The notes under the pieces are model-generated. The model searched no databases. It saw only the letters and a list, made by a program, of their open reading frames with translations, and had not been told where the DNA came from. A stretch of DNA of 64,000 bases from Rachycentron canadum (Eukaryota; Chordata; Actinopteri; Carangiformes; Rachycentridae), in NCBI GenBank assembly GCA_038496675.1, contig CM076654.1, positions 467,161 through 531,160 of the forward strand, given 5' to 3'. A program made the translations under genes and the position numbers. How positions within the stretch are numbered: the first letter of the stretch is position 1; the number at the start of each line of letters is the position of its first letter. Positions 1 to 10,636 of this stretch are shown here, piece after piece.

Positions 1-343
1 TATCCTGTAACATCAATTTACAATCAATGTCTGAACAATAAGAGCAAAGCTACAAAGTTTTAGCTCCATCAGCGTTTGGAGCCTGCAGACTTTTAGACCA
101 TGGTATGATTATTTTTTATGCTTTTGCATGACCTTGGAAGATTTCTGAGATCTCTCATTGTCTTATTCTAACGCTGGTGTTTTTCTTTTTTTTTTTACAT
201 TTACATGTTCTTGGTTTGTTCCTGAAACTATGATGGACTGGGAATTAGAAATATCTCAGACTTATGGTCTTAGATACTTTACTGAAGAGCTAATACAAAG
301 TTAAGAAAGGAAAGATTAACGGGTAGAAGATAATGCGCCTCAC

Positions 344-3300
344 CCTCCATGTTCTCCTTGTCCTCCAGGCCTGGTAGGTCCTCCCCTGTTACTTAACGGG
401 CTTCCGAGAAATTCAGCTAGTCTTCCTCCTCTTCCTCTTCCTCCTCGACCTCGACCTCGCTGATGTCCACTGGGCAGTAAAGAACTTGTGGGTCAACTGA
501 CCATTAAACCCAGAAAATGCTACAAAATCTAACATGGTCAAAGTATAAAACCGTGACCATTTTACAGGTGATTATTTCCTGACTACTTCTTGGCTGGAGA
601 AGCAACTTCCTGCAGTCTCTGCCCCCCCTCCCACCCCCCATGTTATAATAGCTAATTAGTTACTTTAGGTGGATTTTTTTAATGGCTATCTATTTCCCAG
701 TTTTTCTGTTTCTGTTTTCATGCTAAGCTAAATTATCCTCATATCCACCATAGCTAGAGACATAGGGCAGAAGGAATCTGAAGATCTTACTCAAAGTCTA
801 TGTCACAGAATGTTTGACTACCCATTTAAAGCCTTACAGTATGATCCACTTACCCTGAAGCCCTAGCACCTTTGCCACCTGCCTGCTGTGGGACTGTCAT
901 GGTAGGTCCCAGGTCAATGAACTCTTGGTTGAGAGCTTTGGCCAGGACTTCAACGGTGTTACTGTTGTTATCGACCAGGTGAATCTCAGTGAGTAACCCC
1001 AGACCTTGTGGATTGTCGCAGTACTCCCGCACGGCCTCAGTGATGGTCTCAGCACAGAGGTCAACAGGAAAACCGAACACACCGGAGCTGATTGCTGGCA
1101 GGGCGATGGTGGAGCAGTTCATCCTCTCTGCTTCCTTAAGACTTTCTTTAACAGCAAGCTTCAAACGCGACACTGATGTCTTCTTGTCAGAGTTGGAGAA
1201 TCGTGGACCAACTGCGTGCACCACATACTTGCAAGGAAGATTACCTGCCTCAGTTACGATGGCGTCACCTGGACGTAGATTGCCATTTTTGGAGATATAG
1301 TCGTTGCTGATCTTCTGCAGCTGTGGTCCTGCAGCCTTGAGCAGTGCTAAAGCCAGGCCACCGATGTGCTGTAGTTCCTCGTTGGCTGCATTAACCACTG
1401 CGTCAACACTGAAGCTACAGATGTCTGCCTTGCTAACTGATACCAGAACTCCACTGCTGGTCTTCACTTTGCAATAACAAAGGACACTTTTTTGTTCATA
1501 GTTCTCGTCCTCTTCATCCTCTTCCTCTTGATTCTCTGGACGGAGAATCACCTCACAGCTGAACTGTGTCATTACTGTTGACAGGAACGTGCCTCCAGAA
1601 GACTGGAAATACTTCTTCGCTCCAGGCTTATCAACAATCAAGCTATCAGTGAAGAGAGTGCTAGTCAGGTCCTGAAAGCAGGACTTGGCTTTCTGAACGT
1701 GAAGACGAGCCCCAGCGATGATGATTCTTGGCCTCTCTGAGTCAAACTGGACAGTCACGTTATTAGTGTTGGCAATACTGGACCAGTCCTGGGATTTTTT
1801 CCTTTGAATGAACTGAACAACAGCACAGGACTCAACACGAATGGTTTCTTTAACTTGTGAGTAGGAATGAATGAATTCCCTCAGACTGCAGCTGACCTCT
1901 TTGACTGGATTTGTAAATCCAGCCACCATTATTCTGTCTTTTCTCTGGTGGATCTGTATGTCCACCGTTTTCTTCTTTGAAGAGTTGTAGGTGTCCATAA
2001 GTTCCTGGTTCAGGTTCTGCCAACGGTGACCTTTCAGAACTTCCTGGTCTTCTACATCCACAGTGTTCACAGACAAAACCGTCTTCATCCTACTCTCTGC
2101 ATGAGTGAGGATGCTGTCCGAACTCCCCAACAGGAAAACCCCTTTGTTGTCAGTGTTGTAGATGGCACTGATCCCTTGGGATGTGAACAGGTCCTGTGAC
2201 ATGTCCATGTGATCCACTTTCTTAAGAAAGTCTAGAAGAGCTGGTGGGACATTCATCTGTTTTTTACTCATATGCACTGTCCTCTCCAAGATCCATGCTT
2301 TAGCCTTGTAAACCTCTGCAGGGAGTCCTGAAATGGTTAAAGTCTGGGCGCCATCATCATAGGAGAGTTTCATCTCAGGGGAAATGTCAAGTGCTGCTTT
2401 CTGTAGGCCATCCTGCTTCAGGATGTAGAACATCGCAGGGGACAAAATCATAACTTCAGAGACTCCAGTGGTCTGTCGTTCAATCTGACTCATGGCTTTA
2501 AGAACAAGGTTCTCCACGGGAGCCCTGATTTGTTTTATATGGTCAGCTCTGCCAGCCACCGTCAAAGCCCCCCTGGATGCATCCAGCACCAGGACAGCAT
2601 CTTCCCTGACAACCAAACGGACCTCTTTCTCTGCAGCTTTCCATGCAGGTGCATTTGCTTGACATTCAAAGACAGAGTACTGAGACATTAGCTTACGAAA
2701 GGCCTCTTGGGCTGTTTTCCCCCAGTTATCTACGTGTTCAGCCCTCAGACCTTTCTGCCTCAAAAAGCTCGGGAGAGCGCTGAGTTTCACTTCAGGATTA
2801 TCCAAGTCCACACTGCAGAAGTATGGACTCATCTGACTGTTGATGTCTTTTAGCTGTTTCTTCATCAGGAGGAATTTCCAGACAGTGTGATGAACACCCT
2901 CTGTGACCGGCTCAGGCATCTTCCATGTTGGTCGGTCTTTGCCGTACAAGGCGGTGCCCAGGGAGTTGTGGTATGGATACACCTCGACATGGTAGGAGCC
3001 TATCAAGTAGCCTTGTTTTCTGCAAATATTTTCTACAACTGTAGCAACATAGGGAATAAAGAAGGAAAGTTAAGGTAAGTGGTTTATCCTGTAGCTAGAA
3101 ATTAATAATCATTAGCTTTGCTGTTTCACTAATCCAGGTCACTGGATACATTATAAGAGTATGTGGACACATTAGTCCATTTCTCCTCGTTTGGTCTGGG
3201 AAGTCTTGGTGCTGTAGTTCACACTGAGATTTTAAAGAAGTGTCCTACCAACCTTATCTCAGCGGTTTGTTTGTCCCCTTCCTGATTCAACATGACAACC

Positions 3301-6300
3301 CCCCTGTGCACAAAACCAGCTCCATAAAGAAGTGGCCTTCCCGGTTTCTGGCACTACATGACTGGTCTGCACAGAGCCATGACCTCAACCCCATCCAGGG
3401 ATGAACTAGGACACTGACTGAGCCAGACCTCATCATGGAACTAGATGCTCAGTGCTGATGCTCTTGTAGCTGAATTGGAGCAAATTGCCCACGATGATAC
3501 AATTGAAGACTTATTAGCTGTTACATTGGGTTATATGATCAGGGTGTTAAAGTACTTCTAGCCAAGTGGGTTTTTCTTGTAGTTTGGTCTTTGGATCTGA
3601 AGTCCGCCAGCAGTCCCAGACTTCCTGTAGTGTACAAATAAATAAACAAATTAGGTTTAATGACAAACCTTTAGAGTCACTGAAGGTGACAATGGCAGCT
3701 TGTTCATTCGGGATCATGATGATATTGTCCGGCTGAGTCCAGTTCTTCTCAAAATACAGATCCAACATGTCTGGAAAGGACAAAGAAAAAGAAGCAGATT
3801 TCCATCAGTTTTTAATCACAATGACAGAAAAGTGTGAAAATCAAATCTCTTTTAACTTTGTCCAAAACCTGGACTTCTAAAACCAAGAGTTGTACTGAGG
3901 ACACAACATGTGAAAGAGGTGAAAAGCAACAAGTGATTATCCATCTGAGTTACAAATAAGGGACCTCATGAAAACATCAGTGCAGGTTTGTTGTCCCCTG
4001 TCGGAGAGACAGAATCTTCTCTACAACAGGAATCTTGTGGTGAAACAGGGTCTGTACCTTTAACCACAGCTGGAGGAAGACTCTCCACCCTGACGCTCTT
4101 TGCTGTCGCCAGTGGTCGAGCAATCAGTCCCTGTTTCTGCATCTTCCCGCTGGTCTGACTCACACTGAGGAACTTCTGTGCATCTGCAAAATACATTTAC
4201 ATTCACTCATCTGTCAGATGCTTTCATCCAAAGAGACTTACAAGAGGGACATCAGTCCAGTAAAGGCCTTGATGTCAGTGCTTCACCCCCCACCACCATC
4301 ACTGAGCCTTGACCCCCGACCCTGTCTGTGGTCCAGTGGTTCTGCAGTGTTGGAGAAGCTCTGACCAGTCGTCTCATCACAGTTTGGACAAAGTCAAAGT
4401 CTCTCACATCCTCACACTTGACCATTTATCTGCTTCAACTCATCAACCTCAGGACTAAATGTTCAGCTGCTGCCTGATGTGTCCACCGCTGACAGGTAAC
4501 CATGGTAACCAGGTAATCAGCGTTACTGTTACCTTCAGACTTGTTGAAGACGACCACAGCTTTGTTGGATTCCAGGATGATCTCCAGACTGAAGCCGCCC
4601 TCCTCCAACCCTGAGACGTTCTCCACCAGCATCACTAGCAGGTCCCTGCACATGTTGTCCGACACGTTCTCCAGCACCACCGCGGCACTTTGAGGTGACT
4701 CCAAGTCTGAGGTGAGACAAGTAAAAACCTGCTTCACCGTCAATAACCTTTAGATTTTTCAAATGTCCACAAGTCTCCTCATCTTCAGACTCAGCTCAAC
4801 CTCAGCTCATTATATCTGTGACTCAGTAAAGACTCTGTTCACTGTAATAGGGGATAGTAGCTCAGAGAACAAGAGGAAACTAAAAACACAGTGAATTTCT
4901 CCTTATTTTCTAGATAAAAACACTGTAAACCAGAATAACCAAAGAAAACTTCAACACAGGAAGTTCCACACATGTGTTTGTGTTGTTCTAGAGCTGATTT
5001 GAAGTTTCTCTCTTTATCTGATCTGAGTTCTGCTCATTCTTTGGAGCAGTAATGATGAAAAATCAGCTCCAAAGCCTCTAATGCTCTAAATATCTTATTG
5101 TCCATGTCTCTCTGTCTTTATTCTGTCACTACAATAAACTCAGAGCAACTTCTCCTCACTCTGAGATCAGAAAAATACAGGATTGATCCCATTGACTTTG
5201 GCTACAAGCAGCTGACAGCTAGGCCTCTGAAGGAGACACTCTGATTGGCTGTGACATCACCCACTGGAGCCAATAGGAGTGTCCCAAGTAGAGACGTGAC
5301 TCTAGACGTCTCTATCAAAGATGGAGGATGAGAATGGATGGATAAACACACAGAAGTAAAGCAGCAAAGCTCCAGTCAAAGGCTCAGACTGTGGGTTAAA
5401 GAGGCTAAGAAGAAGCTAAAAACTTCTCTGCCTTCATTTAACCTTTAATCTGTTTGATAATGTGTTATATTAATAAAACCTGTCTCACCCTGAGTGCCTG
5501 CGGCTCCTGCTCCAGGTTCAACATCAGATTTCTGAGCCTTTGAGTCTGTGGATGAATGTGAGGATCAGGAGAATCAGGTTTGTCCAGTTTACGTCATTTA
5601 TCTGCTCATGAATCAAACTATCAGAGACGTCTGACTTAACAAACTGGTTTTTTCTTTCTAGTGTCAAATCAAAAAGTTTCTACTTTGTAAAAAAAAGTGA
5701 GAACAAGTTGCCTTATGATGAGTTTGTCAAACATTTTCAGCTGATGATGATGAGATAAACTCACTACAGCACCAAATGTGGATTCATCCGCTGCTGGAAA
5801 TAGTCCCTGACAAATGCTCTGCTTCCTGTTTTAGCAGCTGAGACTCTTTCTGTTTCTACAAATTTCAGAGCAAATCATTGGATTTGAAGCTGAAAGCCAC
5901 AGGAGGTTGGTTAAAATAACTTCCTGTCTTGACAATAAGAGAAACACAGACGAGCACCAGACAGAAAGTGTTTGGAGGAAAGTTTCACCTGAGATGTTGT
6001 GGCTGTTCATTGGGCTCTGAGGAGACAAGGAAAATAATGATGATTCAGTCACAAAAGATAAAACATGATCACAACAGAGATTAACAGTCTGAACAATATG
6101 AAAGTTCATTCTCTAAAATATATAAAGAAATAGGAAAAGGAAGGAGATGACAATAACAGACAAAGGTGGAAATGAATTTATCTCAATGAAAATGAACAAA
6201 ATTCCACAGTGAATCTGAATTTCAAGACACACAGATACTTTTGGTTTCAAAACAGTTTATTGAGGCTTAATTTCAGATTTATAGGATGGAAGAGATTTTT

Positions 6301-9300
6301 ATACGATACTGGGGAGAAATGTGTGAAACTTTTGAGACGTGATTTTGTTAAAATAAAGGAATTTATTTTCTTTAATCTGATTCTGTCCTTCAGAAATTCA
6401 CATCCCTAGATTAAAAAAAAAGCAAAAAAACACAGGTATGGCATCATTTAAATGTGTTAATAAACTTCAGGTTTTCCAGGTTTTTGTTGATGAAGTCAGG
6501 AAAAACAACTAATAAAACACAGACAGGAGGTTTTTATTCCCGCTTTAAGAAGTCGACGGCTTTTTGAGATGAACTTAAATTCAGGACGTTGATTTAAAGT
6601 CTTTAATGTCGTTAAAGGTTTTAGACCTGTCTGTCACACATGTGGCTAAAATATGTCTAGAAAATGTCAGGGGACGTTTCAAGTGTTTTAATTTGACTGA
6701 AATTAAAAATAAAAAGTGGCTGAGAGTAAACATGACTTTGCTGTGAAACAGGGCGAGACTGTTTTTACTGTCGTCTGTTTGCTGTTTGACTCCTGACCCT
6801 GTCACACAGAAACCACAGAAGAAGAGTCCAGTTCCAAGGTCCAGCTGACGTCACTCATTCAGTGACTCAAGTCACATGATCCTGAGTCGTTTTGCTGCTG
6901 CAGCTGCTTCAGCTATGTCATTTATGTCATCAACATAGGGTTCGGGCCCCTACAGAGGGTCACCAGATAAATCTAAGGGGTCGTCACATGATTCATGGAA
7001 AAGAAGAAACAACGTTCTGATTCACTGATCTGGTCTGGATCCAGTTTTTGGACCTTTCCCAACTATATTTTTATAAAATCTTGAATAATTTCTCCTCTGA
7101 GATCTCAAACATCTGAAACATGAAACAGTGACAGTCAAGTAAATAAAAGGCACCTCCAAACCAAGGGAGCGTCATGTTCATGGCAAACAAAACAAAGAGA
7201 TAAACCTGTGACCTCGTCTGGAGCTGAGCTGAACATCACAGAGGAGAAGCTCTGCAGCCTCAAAGCTCCTCTGTCTGTTACTTTATCATCAACACAGGAC
7301 TGAGACTTTGAATTAAAGGTCCCAGAATCTGATCTTCTCCTCCGATTGGCTGCCTGTTATCTGAGGGAGCCAATAAAAATACAGCAGATTTCAGGTAAAA
7401 CACTCACAGAGAAACCAAATCCTGTAAGGTTGGAATGGTGGGTGTGGTTGAGAAGGGGGCAGTGACTGCTTTGTTGTGACATCACAAAGTTCCTGAAGTC
7501 CTGACTGACAGACCTTTAGACCGTATGGACCTTTAACATCTACCTTTAGACCGTATGGACCTTTAACATCTACCTTTAGACCGTATGGACCTTTAACATC
7601 TACCTTTAGACCGTGTGGACCTTTAACATCTACCTTTAGACTGTGGACCTTTAACATCCACCTTTAGACTGTATGGACCTTTAACATCCACCTTTAGACC
7701 GTATGGACCTTTAACATCTACCTTTAGACCGTATGGACCTTTAACATCTACCTTTAGACTGTATGGACCTTTAACATCTACCTTTAGACCGTATGGACCT
7801 TGGATGGACCTTTAATAGATGTAAGCAGAACCTTTAAGTGACAAAGATCAGTGAGTTTTAGTGTTAAACTGGAACAAACACTGGATAAAAACAGTGTTAA
7901 TATGACAAACAACCCGATGGTTCAAATGAAAACTTGACTTACTGTTGCAGAACTCAGCTGTAATCTGATGGTGTGATTGTCCAGGGTAATTTCATGGTTT
8001 TCCTTCGTGAGGACTCGTTCTCTCACTGCAACCAGACCGAACAACAGAGTCCTGAGTCACTTGAGCAGATAACAACAGTCTCAAAATTGATCCAATTTGA
8101 CCTGTTTCTTAAACTTCTAGATCAGAACTGAGTCAAATATCAGAATCTGCTGTTTCTAGGTGTTTTTAAAGGGTTCATTCACTCCAGAATTGGACTTTAA
8201 CTACATTTATCTGTGGTTATTAGACATTTCTATACACACTGTACTGTGTTGAACTGTGTATGTGACAGAAAATAATAAAATTGTATCCATTTATACATTT
8301 TTTGGACATGTTTAACTTCAGATTCACATCTAAATCTAGTCTTTGACTTTGACTCCAGGTAAATTAACCAAGAACCAAGATGTTTTATTCAAGCAAAATT
8401 AACAAAATCACAAATGTTCTGTTATAAATAACTGGGCCCTGGACAGTGTTATAGAATATATGATTATTACAGTTAAATATATATATAAATGTCATCCAAG
8501 TCTAAAGTAGAATAAAATTAAACTAGTCTAATATATGACAAACACATTATTAATATTATTCATTGTATTATTATTATACAGTGTTTAAGTAAATGAATTA
8601 GTTTGTTTCCACTGCTGATGTCAAACTCATTTAAATCAAACAGCTGGTTTAAGGCTCATAATTAAATATGTCAACACGTGACTCATCCTCAGGGAGGAAG
8701 AGTTGGCCCCAGGTGCAGTGCATGCTGGGAAGTCTGTTGTTTGTAAAGTTGTTTATTAACCAGAATTTGATTTCTGATATTCATTTTAAAACTAATAGCT
8801 GATAATTGATAAATTCACAGATCAATACTTTGTTTTATGAGCTGACACGTGACTGATGACGTTTAAAAACAGGTGATGACTAAAGATGACGTTCCTGAGT
8901 TTAACTGGATTAAAATATGAATCTTTTAATTTGTGGTTAAAACTTATTGAATTATATTTTTTACAGTGTAGAGTTTCACCCAGTGTCGCAGTTAAGTCTT
9001 TAAACTGTGTGTTGACCCTTTAAACCCCTTTAACAGAGACCGGCACCGGGTCCACCGGGGCCCAGTGGTCCCGGTGGACTCGGTGGACCCGGTGGACCCG
9101 GTGGTCCCGCTGGACCCGGTGGACCCGGTGGACCCGGGGACTCACCCTCCTCTGATCGGAAGAACACGGCGGCTCTCGAGGCTCCGTCGTCCAGCTCCAC
9201 CCGACAGTCTCCGCCGCTCGACCTCTTCCTGCTCTGGAAGTAGAGCTGCAGTTTGTTCCTCAGGGTCTTGGTCTGGGCCGGACCCCAGGGCCCCTCCACG

Positions 9301-9329
9301 GTCACCGGCGGACAGTCGAATCCGTCCAT
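344..9329 (-). CDS. parp14: PARP14-like ADP-ribosyltransferase, 5' nine exons (3' end outside window)
   Basis: Coding exons in transcript order are 9329-9146, 8025-7943, 6016-5989, 5545-5489, 4706-4533, 4183-4058, 3770-3669, 3038-854 and 469-344. All have GT-AG borders and the phases agree throughout, giving about 1021 codons that remain open at the left edge. The start ATG is at 9329 (MDGFDCPPVTVEGPWG). Residues 7-90 look like an RRM, and two further RRM-like units follow up to about residue 290. The long exon carries KH-like repeats and then macro domain 1 (about residues 790-970), with VDAVVNAANEEL, a GG-LALALLKAAG loop and PAISSGVFGFP, the usual ADP-ribose pocket elements. The last visible exon is an RG-rich linker. 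Macro 2/3, WWE and the catalytic domain, expected from the family, would lie beyond position 1. PARP14 proteins read and write mono-ADP-ribose in cytosol and nucleus and are interferon-induced. One exon is only 28 bp. Family assignment is strong; orthology among fish paralogues is not settled. Confidence 0.9.
3140..3510 (+). mobile_element. Degenerate Tc1/mariner-type transposon relic in parp14 intron 7
   Basis: The segment carries phrases typical of fish Tc1-like elements: 'gtatgtggacac' near 3160, a stretch resembling the coding phrase for tgcacagagccatgacctca-acccc near 3370-3395, and a 'gatgaact' block after it. The reading frame is destroyed. The call rests on recalled family resemblance without an alignment. 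Confidence 0.45.
4757..5350 (+). repeat. Dispersed repeat family B, long copy
   Basis: This copy starts near 'tctcctcatcttcagactca' and runs through 'aataggggatagtagctcag'. A near-identical copy of its first 270 bp lies at 60783-61053, and a reverse-strand fragment at 44070-44165. The copy sits in parp14 intron 4. No open frame or terminal inverted repeat is obvious. Family identity is unknown. Confidence 0.75.
7385..7510 (-). repeat. Dispersed repeat family D fragment
   Basis: The blocks 'aaccaaatcctgtaaggttg' and 'tgactgctttgttgtgacat' recur elsewhere: the first in reverse at 13165-13190, the second at 56140-56160. It abuts the 30-bp minisatellite that follows, so element and satellite may have amplified together. 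Confidence 0.55.
7512..7815 (+). repeat. 30-bp minisatellite (about ten units), copy 1 of 3 loci
   Basis: Tandem units of about 30 bp contain 'acctttagaccgtatggacc' and 'tttaacatct', with C/T variants in the middle and one shortened unit near 7633. The array lies in parp14 intron 2 (between 7943 and 6016). Because the unit is a multiple of three, the reverse strand reads as a repeated GLKVDVKGPY peptide, which I regard as incidental. The same unit occurs at 54097-54207 and 63942-64000. Confidence 0.9.
9046..9141 (-). repeat. Collagen-like 9-bp GC-rich minisatellite at start of parp14 intron 1
   Basis: Roughly ten imperfect 9-bp units of the type GGTGGACCC follow directly after the exon 1 donor (GTGAGT at 9145-9140). 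Read on the minus strand in the exon 1 frame they stay open and encode Gly-Pro-Pro triplets before a stop near 9030. This is treated as intron sequence because the donor and the next in-phase exon (8025-7943) are clear. Confidence 0.75.
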
Positions 9330-9398
9330 CCCGTCGTCCGCTCAGAAACCGGCTCAGACTGAGGCGACTCTGGTTCGGAGACTCTGGTTCAGTCGGAG

Positions 9399-9418
9399 CT
9401 TTCACTTTCGTTTCTTCA
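9399..9418 (-). promoter_or_regulatory. ISRE/IRF element upstream of the parp14-like start
   Basis: On the minus strand three GAAA blocks occur in tandem (GAAACGAAAGTGAAAG), about 70-90 bp upstream of the ATG at 9329 and inside a CpG-rich segment. GAAANNGAAA is the core bound by IRF and ISGF3 factors. This fits the known interferon induction of PARP14 genes. The transcription start itself is not visible. Confidence 0.7.
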
Positions 9419-9419
9419 C

Positions 9420-9602
9420 TAAACGACGGGAAAATGAGACCGAGAGCGAGGCAACAGAGTCACGTGACACATGACTGGATCATTATTATAATGGTGTTTT
9501 ATAACCACTTTATTGTTAAGGTTCTGACGTCACTGTCTTCATTTATGTCACACACAGTCTGTCTCTAGACCTGGACCTGGACTCTGGTCTGAAGAGCCTT
9601 AA
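9420..9602. other. Upstream flank of parp14, no feature seen
   Basis: This short stretch between the parp14 promoter segment and the dispersed repeat has no supported gene. The reading frames crossing it continue into GC-rich promoter sequence and show no domain. Confidence 0.5.
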
Positions 9603-9889
9603 ACCTTCATTCTCTCTAATGACCATCAGGGGGCGACTCCACTGGTTGGTAAAGAAGTCAGATTGTATTGAAGTCTATGGGAAAATGTCCCTACTTCTCC
9701 TTGATTTATTAGCTCAGTAAACGTTTTCCTAATGAGTTTATGGTCTCAGTCTCTAGTTTCAAGTCTTCAATACAACATGATGTTCATTTTTTAAATGATG
9801 GTCCATTTAGAGGAAAATAGACCAGAAAGCAGGGGATGGATTAGGGGGCGTGGCTACTGTGTGATTGACAGACTGTACCACCCAATCAG
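9603..9889 (+). repeat. Dispersed repeat family A, copy 1
   Basis: The element begins with a 'ccttcat.ctctctaatgacc' type edge and 'gggggcgactccactggttg'. It continues through 'gtattgaagtctatgggaaa' and ends near 'ctgtaccacccaatca'. Four further copies lie at 21379-21741 (reverse), 42880-42992 (reverse, cut by a gap), 54455-54785 and 59781-60091 (reverse). There is no coding capacity. It looks like a non-autonomous element common in this genome; its class is undetermined. Confidence 0.85.
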
Positions 9890-10175
9890 TCTCTGTCTCT
9901 GTCTCTGTCCTTGTCTCTGTTTCTATCTCTGTCCTTGTCTCTGCCTCTGTCTCTGTCTCTGTCTCTGTCTCTGTCTCTGTCCTTGTCTCTGTCCTGGTCT
10001 CTGTCTCTGTCCTTCTCTCTGTCTCTGTCCTTGTCTCTGTTTCTATCTCTGTCCTTGTCTCTGTCTCTGTCCTTGTCTCTGTCTCTGTCCTTGTCTCTGT
10101 CTCTGTCTTTGTCTCTGTCCTTGTCTCTGTCTCTGTCCTTGTCTCTGTCTCTGTCCTTGTCTCTGTCTCTGTCTG
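9890..10175 (+). repeat. CTCTGT hexamer satellite
   Basis: An almost uninterrupted array of ctctgt/ccttgt hexamers starts exactly where repeat A copy 1 ends. All frames are open on both strands, which produces spurious long reading frames (Leu-Ser, Arg-Asp repeats). These are not genes. Confidence 0.95.
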
Positions 10176-10336
10176 ATCTGAGACCTTTGCTCATTTAAAC
10201 CTTCATGATGTCAGATTTTCAGTGTGATGTTTGAGTTCATAATAACATTCGTCATCTGTATCGTAATGTAAGTAAAAGTAAGTCGTAATAAAAAGTAATA
10301 AAAATAATATTGTCAGTCAAATCCATGTTAAACTTG

Positions 10337-10342
10337 TTTATT
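10337..10342 (-). terminator. Candidate poly(A) signal for the lectin-like gene
   Basis: AATAAA on the minus strand, about 295 bp downstream of the stop codon at 10639-10637. It is the first canonical signal seen in the 3' flank. No cleavage site can be shown. Confidence 0.45.
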
Positions 10343-10636
10343 GTGTATTTTCTCTCCCTTTTTGTTAATTGAATTAGACTCAGATACGAGTGTAGAGAAA
10401 ATCTGTACAAAAAGATGATTTAAACTTAGTGGACAAGACAAGACGATGACCTGATAAACATCAGAACCACAAGGACAAACATCTGAATCCCAGATTATCA
10501 CACGTTTTATCAATATTTCATTTTTAAAATATTATTGTTTGTACTGGTCCTGGTGGATCATGACAGAGCCCAGAGACCAGTCTGGTGTCTTCATACTATT
10601 CTGTCCACAGCGACGAACAATAAAGTTTTAACAGCA

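Noticed and set aside
7391..7657. Minus-strand frame with GLKVDVKGPY repeats
   Set aside because: It is the 30-bp minisatellite read in frame. The array lies in an intron and the unit length being a multiple of three explains the open frame.
7512..7815. Regular repeats considered as a CRISPR-like array
   Set aside because: Units are contiguous without unique spacers, and the genome is a vertebrate one; it is a minisatellite.
9795..10198. Long overlapping open frames on both strands (Leu-Ser, Cys-Leu, Arg-Asp repeats)
   Set aside because: They are translations of the CTCTGT hexamer satellite in all frames; there is no start context, splice site or domain.
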